A DNA stretch of 64,000 nucleotides from Amycolatopsis vancoresmycina (GTDB lineage: Bacteria > Actinomycetota > Actinomycetes > Mycobacteriales > Pseudonocardiaceae). The position numbers were made by a program, and so were the translations under genes. Where the stretch lies: positions 12,797 to 76,796 of the forward strand of contig NZ_JNYY01000031.1 of NCBI RefSeq assembly GCF_000716785.1, written 5' to 3'. Below, in pieces: positions 39,673-49,404 of the stretch. The number at the start of each line of letters is the position of its first letter. Positions within the stretch are counted from its first letter, which is position 1. The notes beneath the pieces are model-generated. The model did not search any database. It saw nothing but the letters and a program-made list of their open reading frames with translations, and was not told the origin of the DNA.

Positions 39673-40872
39673 GTGGAACTGCCGCCCGCCTTACTTCCGC
39701 TCTGGCAAACCGTGCACGCACGGCTGTCGAGCGGGTTACCGGTCCGCCGGATCAAGGTCGGACCGCTTGACCTCGACCAGCGAACAGCCGTCGCAGATCT
39801 GCTCGGGTCGGCGCGGCTGCCCGGTGAGCATGTGGACATCACCCTCGCCAAGCTCGACGAGCTGCTGCTGGACCGCACCGGCCTGACCACGCGCGAAGTC
39901 GTCGCGCAGCTGGTCGGCCCGATCGGTGACCGCGCCGCCGAACGTCGCCGGGCCACCGATCGGCGAACGGCCCTGTGGGACTGGCTCGCCGCGCACCCGG
40001 TGGTCACGGCTCAACCCGCGCTCGCCGGCTGGGTTGGTGGCATCCGGCGGGCCGGGCTCATCGACGGGTCGGTCAGCCGGACGAAGGAGGAACTCGAGAA
40101 GGTCCTCAAGGTGCTCGGTGAGCTACCCGCCGCCGGCCGGCCGCTGCCGTCGTTCGCGGACGATGTTCTCGGCGACACGCACGCCCTCGACGAGGGGAAA
40201 CGCTGCGCCAACCTCGTGCTGAAAGCACTGGTCGCCATCTACGACGTTCCACCTCCCGTCGGTGCGCCGGAGCGCCGTGCGGTGTGGGAGCGGGCCGGCA
40301 TCGCCGACGACCAGCTCTCCTCCACCGTCCTCGCGGCCGGGCTCCGGATCGGCGGTGACGACCTCGTCGGCAGCATCCTCGACATCTGCGCCGATGCCGG
40401 GGTGGCCGCAACCCTCACCCTGCAGCAGCTCCGCACCAAACCGCGGCTGACCGGAGCCCCGGCGGAGGTCTGGATCTTCGAGAACCCCAGCGTGCTCACC
40501 GTGGCCCTGGAACGGTTCGGCGCGAGCTGCCCGCCTCTGGTGTGCACGTCGGGGTGGCCGAGCAGCGCCGGCATCCTCCTGCTCAACCGGCTCCACGAAG
40601 CCGGTTCAACCTTGCACTACCACGGCGACTTCGACGGCGAAGGACTGCGGATCGCCGCCAACGTCGTCGCCAGGACCGGCGCCGTCCCGTGGCGGATGAC
40701 CAGCGCCGACTACCTCGCCGCCGTGGCCGATGGGCCGTCCGTCGGCCGGGTCACCGACGTTCCGTGGGATCCGCGCCTGGCCGGGCAGCTCGCCGAAACG
40801 GGCAAGACCGTTCCCGAAGAGCGCCTGGCCGTGGTGCTCCTGGACGAGATCGCCCGGCGGACAAGAACGTGA
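39673..40872 (+). CDS. jetD: JetD, Toprim-type nuclease of a type II Wadjet system (DUF2399-like)
   Basis: The protein has 399 residues. The C-terminal Toprim-like core has Glu270 (IFENPSV) and the metal-binding Asp319/Asp321 (HGDFDGEGL), so the plasmid-cutting centre is intact. The N-terminal 190 residues are helical and match the TIGR02679/DUF2399-type family. In Wadjet the JetABC condensin extrudes circular DNA and JetD cleaves it. GTG 39673 has no ribosome-binding site, but TAAACT lies 10 bp upstream, so the message may be leaderless. Here jetD comes first, whereas it usually follows jetC. Confidence 0.9.
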   Translation: MELPPALLPLWQTVHARLSSGLPVRRIKVGPLDLDQRTAVADLLGSARLPGEHVDITLAKLDELLLDRTGLTTREVVAQLVGPIGDRAAERRRATDRRTALWDWLAAHPVVTAQPALAGWVGGIRRAGLIDGSVSRTKEELEKVLKVLGELPAAGRPLPSFADDVLGDTHALDEGKRCANLVLKALVAIYDVPPPVGAPERRAVWERAGIADDQLSSTVLAAGLRIGGDDLVGSILDICADAGVAATLTLQQLRTKPRLTGAPAEVWIFENPSVLTVALERFGASCPPLVCTSGWPSSAGILLLNRLHEAGSTLHYHGDFDGEGLRIAANVVARTGAVPWRMTSADYLAAVADGPSVGRVTDVPWDPRLAGQLAETGKTVPEERLAVVLLDEIARRTRT

Positions 40873-40952
40873 CAAACCCCGGCCACGAATTCGGGCGCCC
40901 CGGAATTGTCGGTGCCGTCCCGTAACGTGACGGCAGACCACCGGGAGGCAGC

Positions 40953-42491
40953 ATGGATCCGATCCGTGTCCCGCCCGAGATGTTCCGCTTCACCAGCGGG
41001 GATCGGGCCGGGCTCGACGTCTCCATCCTGCACGCTTTCGGTGAGGCCAACGAACGGCTCGAGACCGCGCTGAGCCTGGACGACGTCCGGGCGTGGCTGC
41101 GGTCGATCGGCTGGCTCGAGGCGCTCGACGACGACGAGCTCGTCCGTCGCCTGAACCAGCTGCGCGACTGGAATCTCCTCGACGTCGTCCAGAACCACTC
41201 CGAGGACTACCGCACCGCCGGCGAGTACGAACGCCGCAACCTGCAGTATTCCCTTACTCGCCAGGGTGAAGCTGCCTTCGCCGGTGTGGTGCACGCCATG
41301 AACGTCCTCGCCGCGACGGGTGCACTGCAGACCGCGGTCCTCGACGCGATCGCGGACCGCCTCGGCGATCTCGTACGTGAGCTGGAAAGGGGAACCAACC
41401 GACGCATCTTCACCGCCTTGCTCGAGTTGGAGGCGCACCTCGAAGCGTTGCGTGGCAACACGAAACAGTTCAACGGCGAACTGCAGCGGCTGTTGCGCGC
41501 GGACGGCGCCGACCTCACCACCTTCCATGAAGTCAAGGCCAGCACAGTCGGCTACCTCCAGGAATTCCTCACCAACCTCGACCACCGGGCGCACACGATC
41601 GCGGTCCGGATCCGGCAGATCGAGGACCACGGCGTCGGCCTGCTGCAGGTGCGGGCACTGGCCGGCGCGGAACTCCCCCAGTTGACCGCCGCGGACCCGG
41701 GGCCGCCTTGGCTCGAGCACCGCCGCGCGAAGTGGGAGGGGCTGCGCGCGTGGTTCCTGCCGGCCGACGGCTCCCAGCCCCGGGTCGAACAGCTGCACAT
41801 CGTGGCCCGGAAGGCGATCATCACGCTGCTCCAGGTACTCGACCGGATCACGGAGTCACGCCGGCGGGCCAGCAGTGCCGTTGCCGACTTCCGGGAGCTG
41901 GCCCGGTGGTTCACGGTGGTCACCGCCCAGGACGACCTCCACCGGTTGTGGTCGACGGTGTTCGGGCTCAGCTCCGCCCGGCACGCCCACCTGGCTCATC
42001 CCGATCCCGAACTCGTCAGTTCGGTCACACCGTGGGCCGAAGCGCCGCCTGTCGAGGTCTCACCGCTGCTCCGGGCCAGCGGCCGCACCGAACGATTCAG
42101 CCGCACGGGCAAGGTGCGCGACGTCGCATCCGTGCGTGCAGCCAGAGCCGAACAAGCGCGGGCCGAGCGGGCTGAGCTGGAGGCCGCCTGGGACATGCTG
42201 GACACCGGCGGCCCGGTCCGGCTGTCCTCGTTCGGCACGCTCGACCACGGTGTCTTCGAACGGCTGCTGGATCTGCTGGGCCGTGCACTGGCCGCCGATC
42301 CCGGCCGGGCCGGCCACCGGCGGAGTACCACGTCCGACGGCCGGATCGAGATTGTCCTCCGGATGCCGGGAGACGGGTCGATCGCCACCCTGGCCACACC
42401 CCGCGGGCAGTTCCGTGGGCCCGACTACGAGGTCGAAATCAGGACGGCCGGCCACCGGGCCGTCCGGCGGACCGCCGGAGGCCACCCGTGA
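40953..42491 (+). CDS. jetA: JetA, kleisin-like subunit of type II Wadjet (DUF2397-like)
   Basis: The protein has 512 residues. Mostly alpha-helical, with winged-helix-like N- and C-terminal segments and a long middle region (MFRFTSGDRAGLDVSILHAF at the start; RFSRTGKVRDVASVRAARAE near 385). It matches my recollection of the TIGR02677 family. It bridges the JetC heads. ATG 40953 has GGGAGG upstream. It starts 80 bp after jetD, and its stop overlaps jetB by 4 bp. No catalytic motif is expected. Confidence 0.88.
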   Translation: MDPIRVPPEMFRFTSGDRAGLDVSILHAFGEANERLETALSLDDVRAWLRSIGWLEALDDDELVRRLNQLRDWNLLDVVQNHSEDYRTAGEYERRNLQYSLTRQGEAAFAGVVHAMNVLAATGALQTAVLDAIADRLGDLVRELERGTNRRIFTALLELEAHLEALRGNTKQFNGELQRLLRADGADLTTFHEVKASTVGYLQEFLTNLDHRAHTIAVRIRQIEDHGVGLLQVRALAGAELPQLTAADPGPPWLEHRRAKWEGLRAWFLPADGSQPRVEQLHIVARKAIITLLQVLDRITESRRRASSAVADFRELARWFTVVTAQDDLHRLWSTVFGLSSARHAHLAHPDPELVSSVTPWAEAPPVEVSPLLRASGRTERFSRTGKVRDVASVRAARAEQARAERAELEAAWDMLDTGGPVRLSSFGTLDHGVFERLLDLLGRALAADPGRAGHRRSTTSDGRIEIVLRMPGDGSIATLATPRGQFRGPDYEVEIRTAGHRAVRRTAGGHP

Positions 42492-43732
42492 GCAAGCTGA
42501 CCAACCAGCTGGTGACCGCCGAACGCGAGGAGATCGCGCACGGCATCCGCCGGCTGCTGGCGACGCCTTTGATCACCGAACGCGGTCAGCCGGAAGCGTT
42601 CGACCTGGTCAGGCGCCGGCGAGAACCGATCCGCAAGTGGTTCGACTACTACTGCGGCTGGACGTTGACCGTCGAACCGCGGCTCGGCTACGCCCGGCTG
42701 GTCAAGGTGCGCACTGTGACGGACCCGACTCGGCCCGCCCGGCGCCTCCGGTCCGCGCGGGCCGCGTTCGACCGCCGTCGCTACGCGTTGCTGTGCGTTG
42801 TCGCGGCCGAGCTGCTCGCCGTACCGGTGACCACGATCGGGTTGCTAGCCGACCGGGTCGTCCGCGCCACGACAGCCGACGAGGTGGTGCCTGCTTTCGA
42901 CACTTCGAGCCGAGGCGAACGCATGGCGTTCGTCGACGTCTTGCGTCTGCTCGAGTCGTTCGGCGTCGTGGAAGCTCTGGACGGCACGACCGAGACCTAT
43001 GTGGACTCGGCGGCGGCGAAGGTGCTGTACCGGATCGACGCGACGCTGTTGCTCCGCCTTCTGGCCGCGCCGGTCGGGGCTTCTCAGCTTGCCGTGCCCA
43101 TCGAGGACGTGGCGTTGCGGTTCGACGAGTTGCTCGCCGCCGTTTCGCGGGAACGCCGGTACGGGCTGGCGTCGGGTGCCCACGACGAAACCGCGACCAG
43201 GTCGGAGGTGCAGAGGAACCTGTGGTTGCGGCACTCGGTGTTCCGCAGGCTCGTCGACGATCCCGTCCTCTACTTCGATGACCTCAGCGCCGACGAACAC
43301 GCTTATCTCGCCTCGCCGACCGGACGGCAGCTGTTGCGGCGGGCCGCGGAGCAAGCCGGCTTGGTACTCGAGGAACGCGCCGAGGGCGTCCTCTTCGTCG
43401 ACCCCGACGGCATCGCCACCGACAGCCGGTTCCCGGACGACACCGGCAATGCCAAGGTCGCCGCGCTGCTGTTGCTCGAATCCCTCACCGGTCCTGCCAC
43501 GATAGAGCAGCTGGAGATCGAAGCGGCGGCGTTGCTCAGCCGCTTCCCGCGCTGGGCGAAGACATACCAGGACGAGAACGGCCCGCGCCAGCTCGCCACG
43601 GACGCGGTCGCCGTCCTGACGGCGTTCGGGCTGGCCCAGCAAGAAGCCGGCTTGGTCCGGCCGCTCCCTGCCGCGGCCCGCTACGCCGTGGGTGCTGCCC
43701 GGACCACCGATTCCGGAGGGACGACGTCATGA
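42488..43732 (+). CDS. jetB: JetB, MukE-like subunit of type II Wadjet (DUF2398-like)
   Basis: The protein has 414 residues. It matches the TIGR02678/DUF2398-like family: LVTAEREEIAHGIRRLLATP at the start, RKWFDYYCGWTLTVEPRLGY (about 58-77) and winged-helix segments through the middle. It binds JetA and JetC and controls the ATPase ring. Its GTG overlaps the jetA stop, and its stop overlaps the jetC ATG by 4 bp, giving fixed ratios of the three subunits. Confidence 0.88.
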   Translation: MSKLTNQLVTAEREEIAHGIRRLLATPLITERGQPEAFDLVRRRREPIRKWFDYYCGWTLTVEPRLGYARLVKVRTVTDPTRPARRLRSARAAFDRRRYALLCVVAAELLAVPVTTIGLLADRVVRATTADEVVPAFDTSSRGERMAFVDVLRLLESFGVVEALDGTTETYVDSAAAKVLYRIDATLLLRLLAAPVGASQLAVPIEDVALRFDELLAAVSRERRYGLASGAHDETATRSEVQRNLWLRHSVFRRLVDDPVLYFDDLSADEHAYLASPTGRQLLRRAAEQAGLVLEERAEGVLFVDPDGIATDSRFPDDTGNAKVAALLLLESLTGPATIEQLEIEAAALLSRFPRWAKTYQDENGPRQLATDAVAVLTAFGLAQQEAGLVRPLPAAARYAVGAARTTDSGGTTS

Positions 43733-46700
43733 CGGTGTCCGAACTTCCCCACCACACGACCGAGGAGCCCGCGGCGCACCCCGCGCGATGGATGCCGACC
43801 CGCGCCGGAATCCTCAACGTCTGGCGCTACTACGACGAAGTCTTCGAGTTCCACGAAGGACGCCTGTTGCTGCGCGGGCCCAACGGCAGCGGGAAGTCCA
43901 AGGCCCTGGAGCTCCTGCTGCCCTTCCTGTTCGATGCGAACCTGCGCGCGAACCGGCTCTCGACGTTCGGCACGGGCGAACGCACCATGCACTGGAACCT
44001 GATGGGCGAAGGGGCAACAGGCACGACCCGGGTGGGGTACGTCTGGCTCGAGTTCCGCTTTCCCGGCGATCCCGTGCGCTGGTTCACCTGCGGCGCCCGG
44101 CTGCAGGCAAGCTCGCACACGACGACCGTGCACCCCGACTACTTCACCACCGGGCTGCGGATCGGCTCCGGCGGTCTCTCCCTCGTCAACGAAGCGGGCC
44201 AGCCACTGACCAAGAACGCGCTGGAGGAGCGTCTCGGATCGGACGGTGTCGTCCACGGCAACGCGAGCGACTACCGCGCGGAGGTACGCGCGACACTGTT
44301 TTCCGGACTGAACGAGCAGCGTTTCGACGCGTTGATCATGGCGTTGCTCCAGCTGCGGATGCCCAAGCTGTCGCAGCGGCTCGACCCCAGCCTCCTCTCC
44401 AGCCTGCTTTCGCGAGCGCTGCCGCCGCTGGGCCAGCAGGAGATCACCGAACTCGCTGAAGGATTCGAACGGCTTGACGCCCAGCGAGACCGGCTCAAGT
44501 CGCTCGAGAAGGAGGTCGCAGCCACCCGGACGCTGGCCGGCCGGCAGCGAACTTATGCGCAGCGCGTCTTGCGGGCCAGGGCCGCGACTCTGATCTCGGC
44601 GACCACCGAGCTGGACAACCTGGCGAAGGCCGCTCGTGATTCCGCAGAACGCCATGAGACCACCGCACGTCGCAAAGACGAAGCGGAACACCGCGCCGAC
44701 GAGCTCGCCGCGGATCTCAGGACCACCGAAGCGCGCAAGAACGGCCTGATGGAGAGTGAAGAGTACAAGCAGGGCCAGGAACTGGACCGGCTGCGCAGTC
44801 GGACAGCCAGGGCGAAGGCCGACGCGAAGCGGATCGGTCTGGACGCAGCGAACAAACGAGCCGCCGCGGACGAAGACGAGAAGGCTCGGCTGGCCGCTGC
44901 GCGGACGCTGGACCTGCAGGTCGAAGCCATCCGAGCCCAAGAGCTCGAGACTCGCAACGCAGCCACCCGGGCCGGCCTGACCAGCGTGCACCAGGAGGTT
45001 TCGGCTCGACTGGAAGCCGAGCCGGGCAAGGCTCGCGCCTTGCTCACCGGAGCCGTGCGGAGCCGCAGGGCCCAGCTCGATGTGGTCGCAGAGGCGCTCA
45101 ACCGCCACGAACGCGCCGTGGACCGGCGCGCACAGGCGGAAACCGGTCTCGAGATGGCCAGGACCCGCCTCACGGGGGCGCAGGACAAGCTCACGGTCGC
45201 CATCACCGAACGCGAGAGCGCCTTGACCACGTTGGGCAACGAGCTTCTCGCTTGGGCGACCGGCTGCCGCGAGCTGACCATCTCCGATCCGGAATTGCTG
45301 CTGGCTCAGCTGGATTCCGAACCGGCGCTGCTCGCGCTCGTCGATTCGGCCGCAGCGCCGACCCTGCAAGACATCACTCGCCGCGAGACGACAACCGGTT
45401 CGGCGCTGGACGTCGCTCGCCGCGAACGCACTGACCTGGTGACGGCCCTCGACCGGCTCCGCACCGAACGAGACCTGCCACCGGCCGCTCCACGGACGCG
45501 CACGACCGACCGCACCACCATGAACGGCGCGCCACTGTGGCGGCTCGTCGACTTCGCCGACCGGACACAGTCCCGGACAGCGGCAGCGATCGAGGCAGCG
45601 CTCGAAGGAAGCGGCCTGCTGGATGCCTGGGTCGGCCCGCGCGGCCAGATCGCCGGTCACGACGTGTTCGCGGATCCCGGCGCCCTTCCCCCGGTCGACG
45701 GCCGCTCGCTCGGCGATGTCCTGGTTGCCGAACGCGACGCGGGCGTCGAGGCCGCAGTCGTCGAGCGACTGTTGCGGTCGATCGCCTTCGGTGCGCAGCT
45801 ACCCGCGGACGCGCCCGCGGCGATCGCGGCCGACGGGTCGTGGCGGCTGGGGTCGCTCGTCGGCAGCTGGGAAAAGGAGCACGCTTCCTACATCGGGACG
45901 TCCGCGCGGCAACGAGCTCGGCAACGCCGAATCGACGAGCTGACCGCGTCCGTCGCGGAGTACGACGGCTTGCTCGCCTCACTCGGCGAAGAACTGAACG
46001 CGTTGCGGACACGCCGCGAAGTCATCGCCCACGAACGGGCAACGCGACCCGATCACGGTGCGGTGACCGAGGCGACGAACCTGGCGTTCCGACGTGAATC
46101 GGAACGTGACGCCGCCGAGCAGCACGTCCGTGATCGCGTGGCCGAGGTCGCCGCAGGCGATCGGGAGGTGGCAAGTGCGCTCCACGAGCTGAGTCGCGTC
46201 GCCGCCGAGCACGGTGTCCCGACCGATCGTGCGGCCCTCGGAAACCTCGCTGCCGCCACCACTTCGTACCAGGACCAGGCCGGCGCCTGGCTGGATGCCC
46301 ACACCGAGCTCGTCTCCTTCCGGCACGCCGCCGGGGCCGCAACCGAACAGGCCCGGCGTTCGGCCGCGGTCGCGTCCGAACGCGAAGTCGAAGCAGCAAC
46401 GGCCGCTGAAGAGCACGAAAGCCTCGCCGCGACGCTCGAAGCCGTGGACAGCACGTTCGGCGTCGACTATCGCGAGGTGCTGGGCGAAATCGAGGTCTTG
46501 CGAAACAGGTCCCTGCAGCTGAGCAGCGATCAGCGAGCGACCACGCAGCTGGTCACCGAGCTCGCCGGAAAATTGGGTGAACTGAAAATCCAGCACCGGA
46601 CCGATGCCGAAGCGCACGCCTCGAGCGCGAACCGCCGCGACGGTGCGGCGGATCGATTCCGGCAGCTCGCCTCGGGCATTTTCGCGGCCGACAGCGGAAT

Positions 46701-47802
46701 CGACGGCCAGGCCGGGTTCGATGCCACGCTCCACGCGTCGGACGGCGTCCGTGCCGCGCTGGACGCTGCACGGCTGGTGGCGGCGGCCTGGCCGGCCGTT
46801 CCGCACTCGCCCGCCAACATCGGCGACGCGTTGCACCGCCTTTCCGAATCCGTTCACTCCTGCCGCGAGACGTTGAAGTCGCGGGCCGACCTCGACCTCG
46901 AGACGGACGACGACGTCCAGGTCTTCACCGCGGTGGTCGACGGCCTCCGGGTGGGCGCCGCGGAGCTGCTGAACATCCTGCAGGCCGAGGCCGAACAGAG
47001 CCGGCACGAGATCACCGAGCGAGAGCGGCAGCTCTTCGACCAGACCCTCACGGGCGATACGCGCCGGCATCTGGCCGCCCGGATCAGGCAGGCGAACGAG
47101 CTCGTCGACGGGATGAACGCGCGTCTGGAGCGAGTACGCACAGCGTCCAAGGTGGCAGTCAGGCTGGTCTGGCAGGTCGCACCCGAGCTGCCTGCCGGGA
47201 CGAAAGCGGCGCGTGACCTTCTGCTCAAGGACCCGGCCGGGCTGGCCGACGCGGAGCGGGAGGCGCTGCACCGGTTCTTCCGGGACCGCATCGAGCAGGC
47301 CAAGGCGGACGACACCGCAACGAGCTGGGAGCAGCAGCTCAGCCAGGTCTTCGACTACACCGCGTGGCACCAGTTCGTCGTCAAGGTCGACCGGGCCAAC
47401 GGCGAAGGCTGGAAGCTGCTGACCCGGAAGCTGCACGGTGCGCTGTCGGGCGGGGAGAAGGCGATCGCGCTGCACTTGCCGTTGTTCGCCGCCGTCGCGG
47501 CGCATTACCAGGCGGCGCCGCAGGCACCCCGCGTCATCCTCCTCGACGAGGTCTTCGTCGGGGTCGACACCACCAACCGCGGGCAGGTGTTCGCGCTCCT
47601 GTCGGCGCTCGACCTCGATCTCATGCTGACGTCGGACCACGAGTGGTGCGTGTACTCCGAGCTGAGCGGCATCGGCATCCACCAGCTGATCACGGGCACC
47701 GACGGCGACGATGCGGTGACGACGGCCCGATTCACCTGGGACGGGCACGAGCTGCTTACGGCCGCTCCGTCCACCGGGCCCCGTACACCAGCCCGGGCGT
47801 GA
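43729..47802 (+). CDS. jetC: JetC, SMC/MukB-like ATPase of type II Wadjet
   Basis: The protein has 1357 residues. Walker A GPNGSGKS is at residues 50-57, long coiled coils cover about 280-1130 (with a hinge-like globular segment near 600-710), and the ABC signature LSGGEKA (about 1240) and Walker B VILLDEVFVGVD (about 1268-1279) are at the C-terminus. The family (TIGR02680) matches the motor of Wadjet, which extrudes plasmid loops. All ATPase motifs are intact. The last 47 bp overlap the convergent hypothetical gene. The coiled-coil part is slightly less G+C-rich and richer in Gln and Ala than neighbouring genes. Confidence 0.93.
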   Translation: MTVSELPHHTTEEPAAHPARWMPTRAGILNVWRYYDEVFEFHEGRLLLRGPNGSGKSKALELLLPFLFDANLRANRLSTFGTGERTMHWNLMGEGATGTTRVGYVWLEFRFPGDPVRWFTCGARLQASSHTTTVHPDYFTTGLRIGSGGLSLVNEAGQPLTKNALEERLGSDGVVHGNASDYRAEVRATLFSGLNEQRFDALIMALLQLRMPKLSQRLDPSLLSSLLSRALPPLGQQEITELAEGFERLDAQRDRLKSLEKEVAATRTLAGRQRTYAQRVLRARAATLISATTELDNLAKAARDSAERHETTARRKDEAEHRADELAADLRTTEARKNGLMESEEYKQGQELDRLRSRTARAKADAKRIGLDAANKRAAADEDEKARLAAARTLDLQVEAIRAQELETRNAATRAGLTSVHQEVSARLEAEPGKARALLTGAVRSRRAQLDVVAEALNRHERAVDRRAQAETGLEMARTRLTGAQDKLTVAITERESALTTLGNELLAWATGCRELTISDPELLLAQLDSEPALLALVDSAAAPTLQDITRRETTTGSALDVARRERTDLVTALDRLRTERDLPPAAPRTRTTDRTTMNGAPLWRLVDFADRTQSRTAAAIEAALEGSGLLDAWVGPRGQIAGHDVFADPGALPPVDGRSLGDVLVAERDAGVEAAVVERLLRSIAFGAQLPADAPAAIAADGSWRLGSLVGSWEKEHASYIGTSARQRARQRRIDELTASVAEYDGLLASLGEELNALRTRREVIAHERATRPDHGAVTEATNLAFRRESERDAAEQHVRDRVAEVAAGDREVASALHELSRVAAEHGVPTDRAALGNLAAATTSYQDQAGAWLDAHTELVSFRHAAGAATEQARRSAAVASEREVEAATAAEEHESLAATLEAVDSTFGVDYREVLGEIEVLRNRSLQLSSDQRATTQLVTELAGKLGELKIQHRTDAEAHASSANRRDGAADRFRQLASGIFAADSGIDGQAGFDATLHASDGVRAALDAARLVAAAWPAVPHSPANIGDALHRLSESVHSCRETLKSRADLDLETDDDVQVFTAVVDGLRVGAAELLNILQAEAEQSRHEITERERQLFDQTLTGDTRRHLAARIRQANELVDGMNARLERVRTASKVAVRLVWQVAPELPAGTKAARDLLLKDPAGLADAEREALHRFFRDRIEQAKADDTATSWEQQLSQVFDYTAWHQFVVKVDRANGEGWKLLTRKLHGALSGGEKAIALHLPLFAAVAAHYQAAPQAPRVILLDEVFVGVDTTNRGQVFALLSALDLDLMLTSDHEWCVYSELSGIGIHQLITGTDGDDAVTTARFTWDGHELLTAAPSTGPRTPARA

Positions 47803-48607
47803 GGTGCCTGAACTGCAGGTGCACCTCCCCCACCGAATCCACCCGCTCCAACCGCCCCCGGTACCCAGGATCCGCGATATCCCGCTCAAACGCCGCGTCC
47901 AACGTCAGCACCTCCGGTGGCCCCTCCTTCCCGAACCGCACCCGCAGGTCGAAAACCTCGCACCGGTCACGGGGGACGTACACCAGGTTCGAACCCGGCT
48001 GCGCCTTGAACACCGCCGCGAACTCCCACGTCTCTCCCCTGGACAGCGGGCGCGGCAGTTCCACCGTGCCCTCGGACAGGGTTCCGCCGTACAGGACCAT
48101 CCCGTCGGCCCCGCCGGTGGCCAGGGAAAACGACCTCAGGCCGTCCTGGTCCGCCACCACTCTGTGCTGCTCGAACAGCGACGACTCCGCCAGCGCCAAC
48201 GTCAGCGACGCCGTGTGCCAGCTGCCCGGCGAAGCAGCCACTGGCGAGCCCACGGCCAGCTCTGCCAGGAGCTCTATTGCCTCGTCCACCCGGCGCCGCA
48301 CTGTTCGCGGGTCTCGGTCGACCCGCGAGGCCGCCCACCGGACTCTGTCCTGGTACAGCGGCTGGCGGGCCTCCGCCGTTATCGCGAAGGCCGCCAGTAC
48401 CGCCACCCTCAGGTCCTCCGGCAGGTGCGTCGACAGCTCGGACAACCTGGCCGTCACCTTCGCCCGGATCACCACCATTCCGTCCGCTTCCGAGACCGCG
48501 CAGGCCGTCCGCAACACCGGGCCCACCCGGTCCGGGAGCCTGCTCGCCTGCAGCCCTCGGCCCTTCCGCAGCGATTTCAGCTCCCGGACCAGCTCAGCGC
48601 GCTCCAC
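47756..48607 (-). CDS. conserved hypothetical protein, 283 aa
   Basis: The protein has 283 residues. The N-terminal LVRELKSLRKGRGLQASRLP is an Arg/Lys-rich opening that recurs in actinobacterial proteins of unknown role, and a helical stretch follows (RVDRDPRTVRRRVDEAIELL). The C-terminal half is beta-rich (TASLTLALAESSLFEQHRVV, and later LVYGARWTERP). No membrane segment. GTG 48607 lies inside the end of the upstream vWA gene (14 bp overlap), so the two are translated together. It converges on jetC with a 47-bp overlap. I cannot name the family. Confidence 0.55.
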   Translation of the reverse strand: MERAELVRELKSLRKGRGLQASRLPDRVGPVLRTACAVSEADGMVVIRAKVTARLSELSTHLPEDLRVAVLAAFAITAEARQPLYQDRVRWAASRVDRDPRTVRRRVDEAIELLAELAVGSPVAASPGSWHTASLTLALAESSLFEQHRVVADQDGLRSFSLATGGADGMVLYGGTLSEGTVELPRPLSRGETWEFAAVFKAQPGSNLVYVPRDRCEVFDLRVRFGKEGPPEVLTLDAAFERDIADPGYRGRLERVDSVGEVHLQFRHLTPGLVYGARWTERP

Positions 48608-49256
48608 TGTTCTCTCCCTCAGTGCGTTTCCATGGCAACCCCTTTGCGAGCCCCCGCGCCGACAGGGTGCGGTCGGCCGGTGGACGGGAAGTGGACAGAA
48701 CGTGCATCACCGAGGCGATCAACGCCGTTCCCATGCGGATGCCGTCGCAGGCGAGGTAACTGCGGAACGTGCCGATCCGGGTCAGTGCCTCGCGGTCCGC
48801 GTCGCCGAGGCCGAACGTCACCACCCGGGGACAGCAGGGCCACGAGGGGTCCGAAAACGCCGCGTACGCCGCCGGCCACGTCACCGGGTCCGTCGGCTGG
48901 CCGTCGGACAGGAAGAACACCAGTGGGCGGTGGACGCGTACGCGGTGGCGCCGCAACGCCGAGACCTCGCGGTCGATCTCGGCGCGCAGGAACTTGAACA
49001 GGGGGCCGAAGTTCGTTCCCGCGCACGGGCCCGGTTTCGGCAGCTCGGCGAGGTCGTCCATCGGGAGCAGGGACTGGACGACCTGCGGCCGCTCGCCGAA
49101 GCCGACCACGCTGCAGAACACGCGGTCGGCCACCGACGCGTCCGCGTGGACCGCGCCGCGGAATTCGCGCAAACCCGTGTTCAGCTCGTCGAAGTGGTCG
49201 GCCATCGAGAGCGAGACATCGCACGCCACGTAACACGGCAACACGTCGGACCCCAT
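48594..49256 (-). CDS. von Willebrand factor A domain protein (TerY-like)
   Basis: The protein has 220 residues. The metal-ion-dependent adhesion site is present: D-x-S-x-S at Asp13, Ser15, Ser17 (VACDVSLSM), a Thr in AGTNFGPLF, and a later Asp in FFLSDGQPTDP. TerY-like vWA proteins act in stress and phage- or tellurite-related complexes. ATG 49256 has a GAAGGAGAAA site. It overlaps its downstream partner by 14 bp. It divides the Wadjet genes from the AfsR-type regulator; a functional tie to either is not shown. Confidence 0.8.
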   Translation of the reverse strand: MGSDVLPCYVACDVSLSMADHFDELNTGLREFRGAVHADASVADRVFCSVVGFGERPQVVQSLLPMDDLAELPKPGPCAGTNFGPLFKFLRAEIDREVSALRRHRVRVHRPLVFFLSDGQPTDPVTWPAAYAAFSDPSWPCCPRVVTFGLGDADREALTRIGTFRSYLACDGIRMGTALIASVMHVLSTSRPPADRTLSARGLAKGLPWKRTEGENSGAR

Positions 49257-49404
49257 ATCGGTTTCTCCTTCACACCCCTGATCGACCGGCAGAGCTTGCC
49301 AACTCCGCGTGCACCGAACGTGGAAGAAATGCGGATTCGCGAAACCCGGACGGCCGATTGCGCGACATGAAAAGAGGACAGCAAGCTGACGCCGGGGAGG
49401 CCGC

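Noticed and set aside
43729..47802. jetC as a chromosomal SMC, MukB or SbcC gene
   Set aside because: It is overlapped by jetB and follows jetA and jetD, and its head motifs and length match the Wadjet motor; housekeeping smc has ScpA/ScpB partners.
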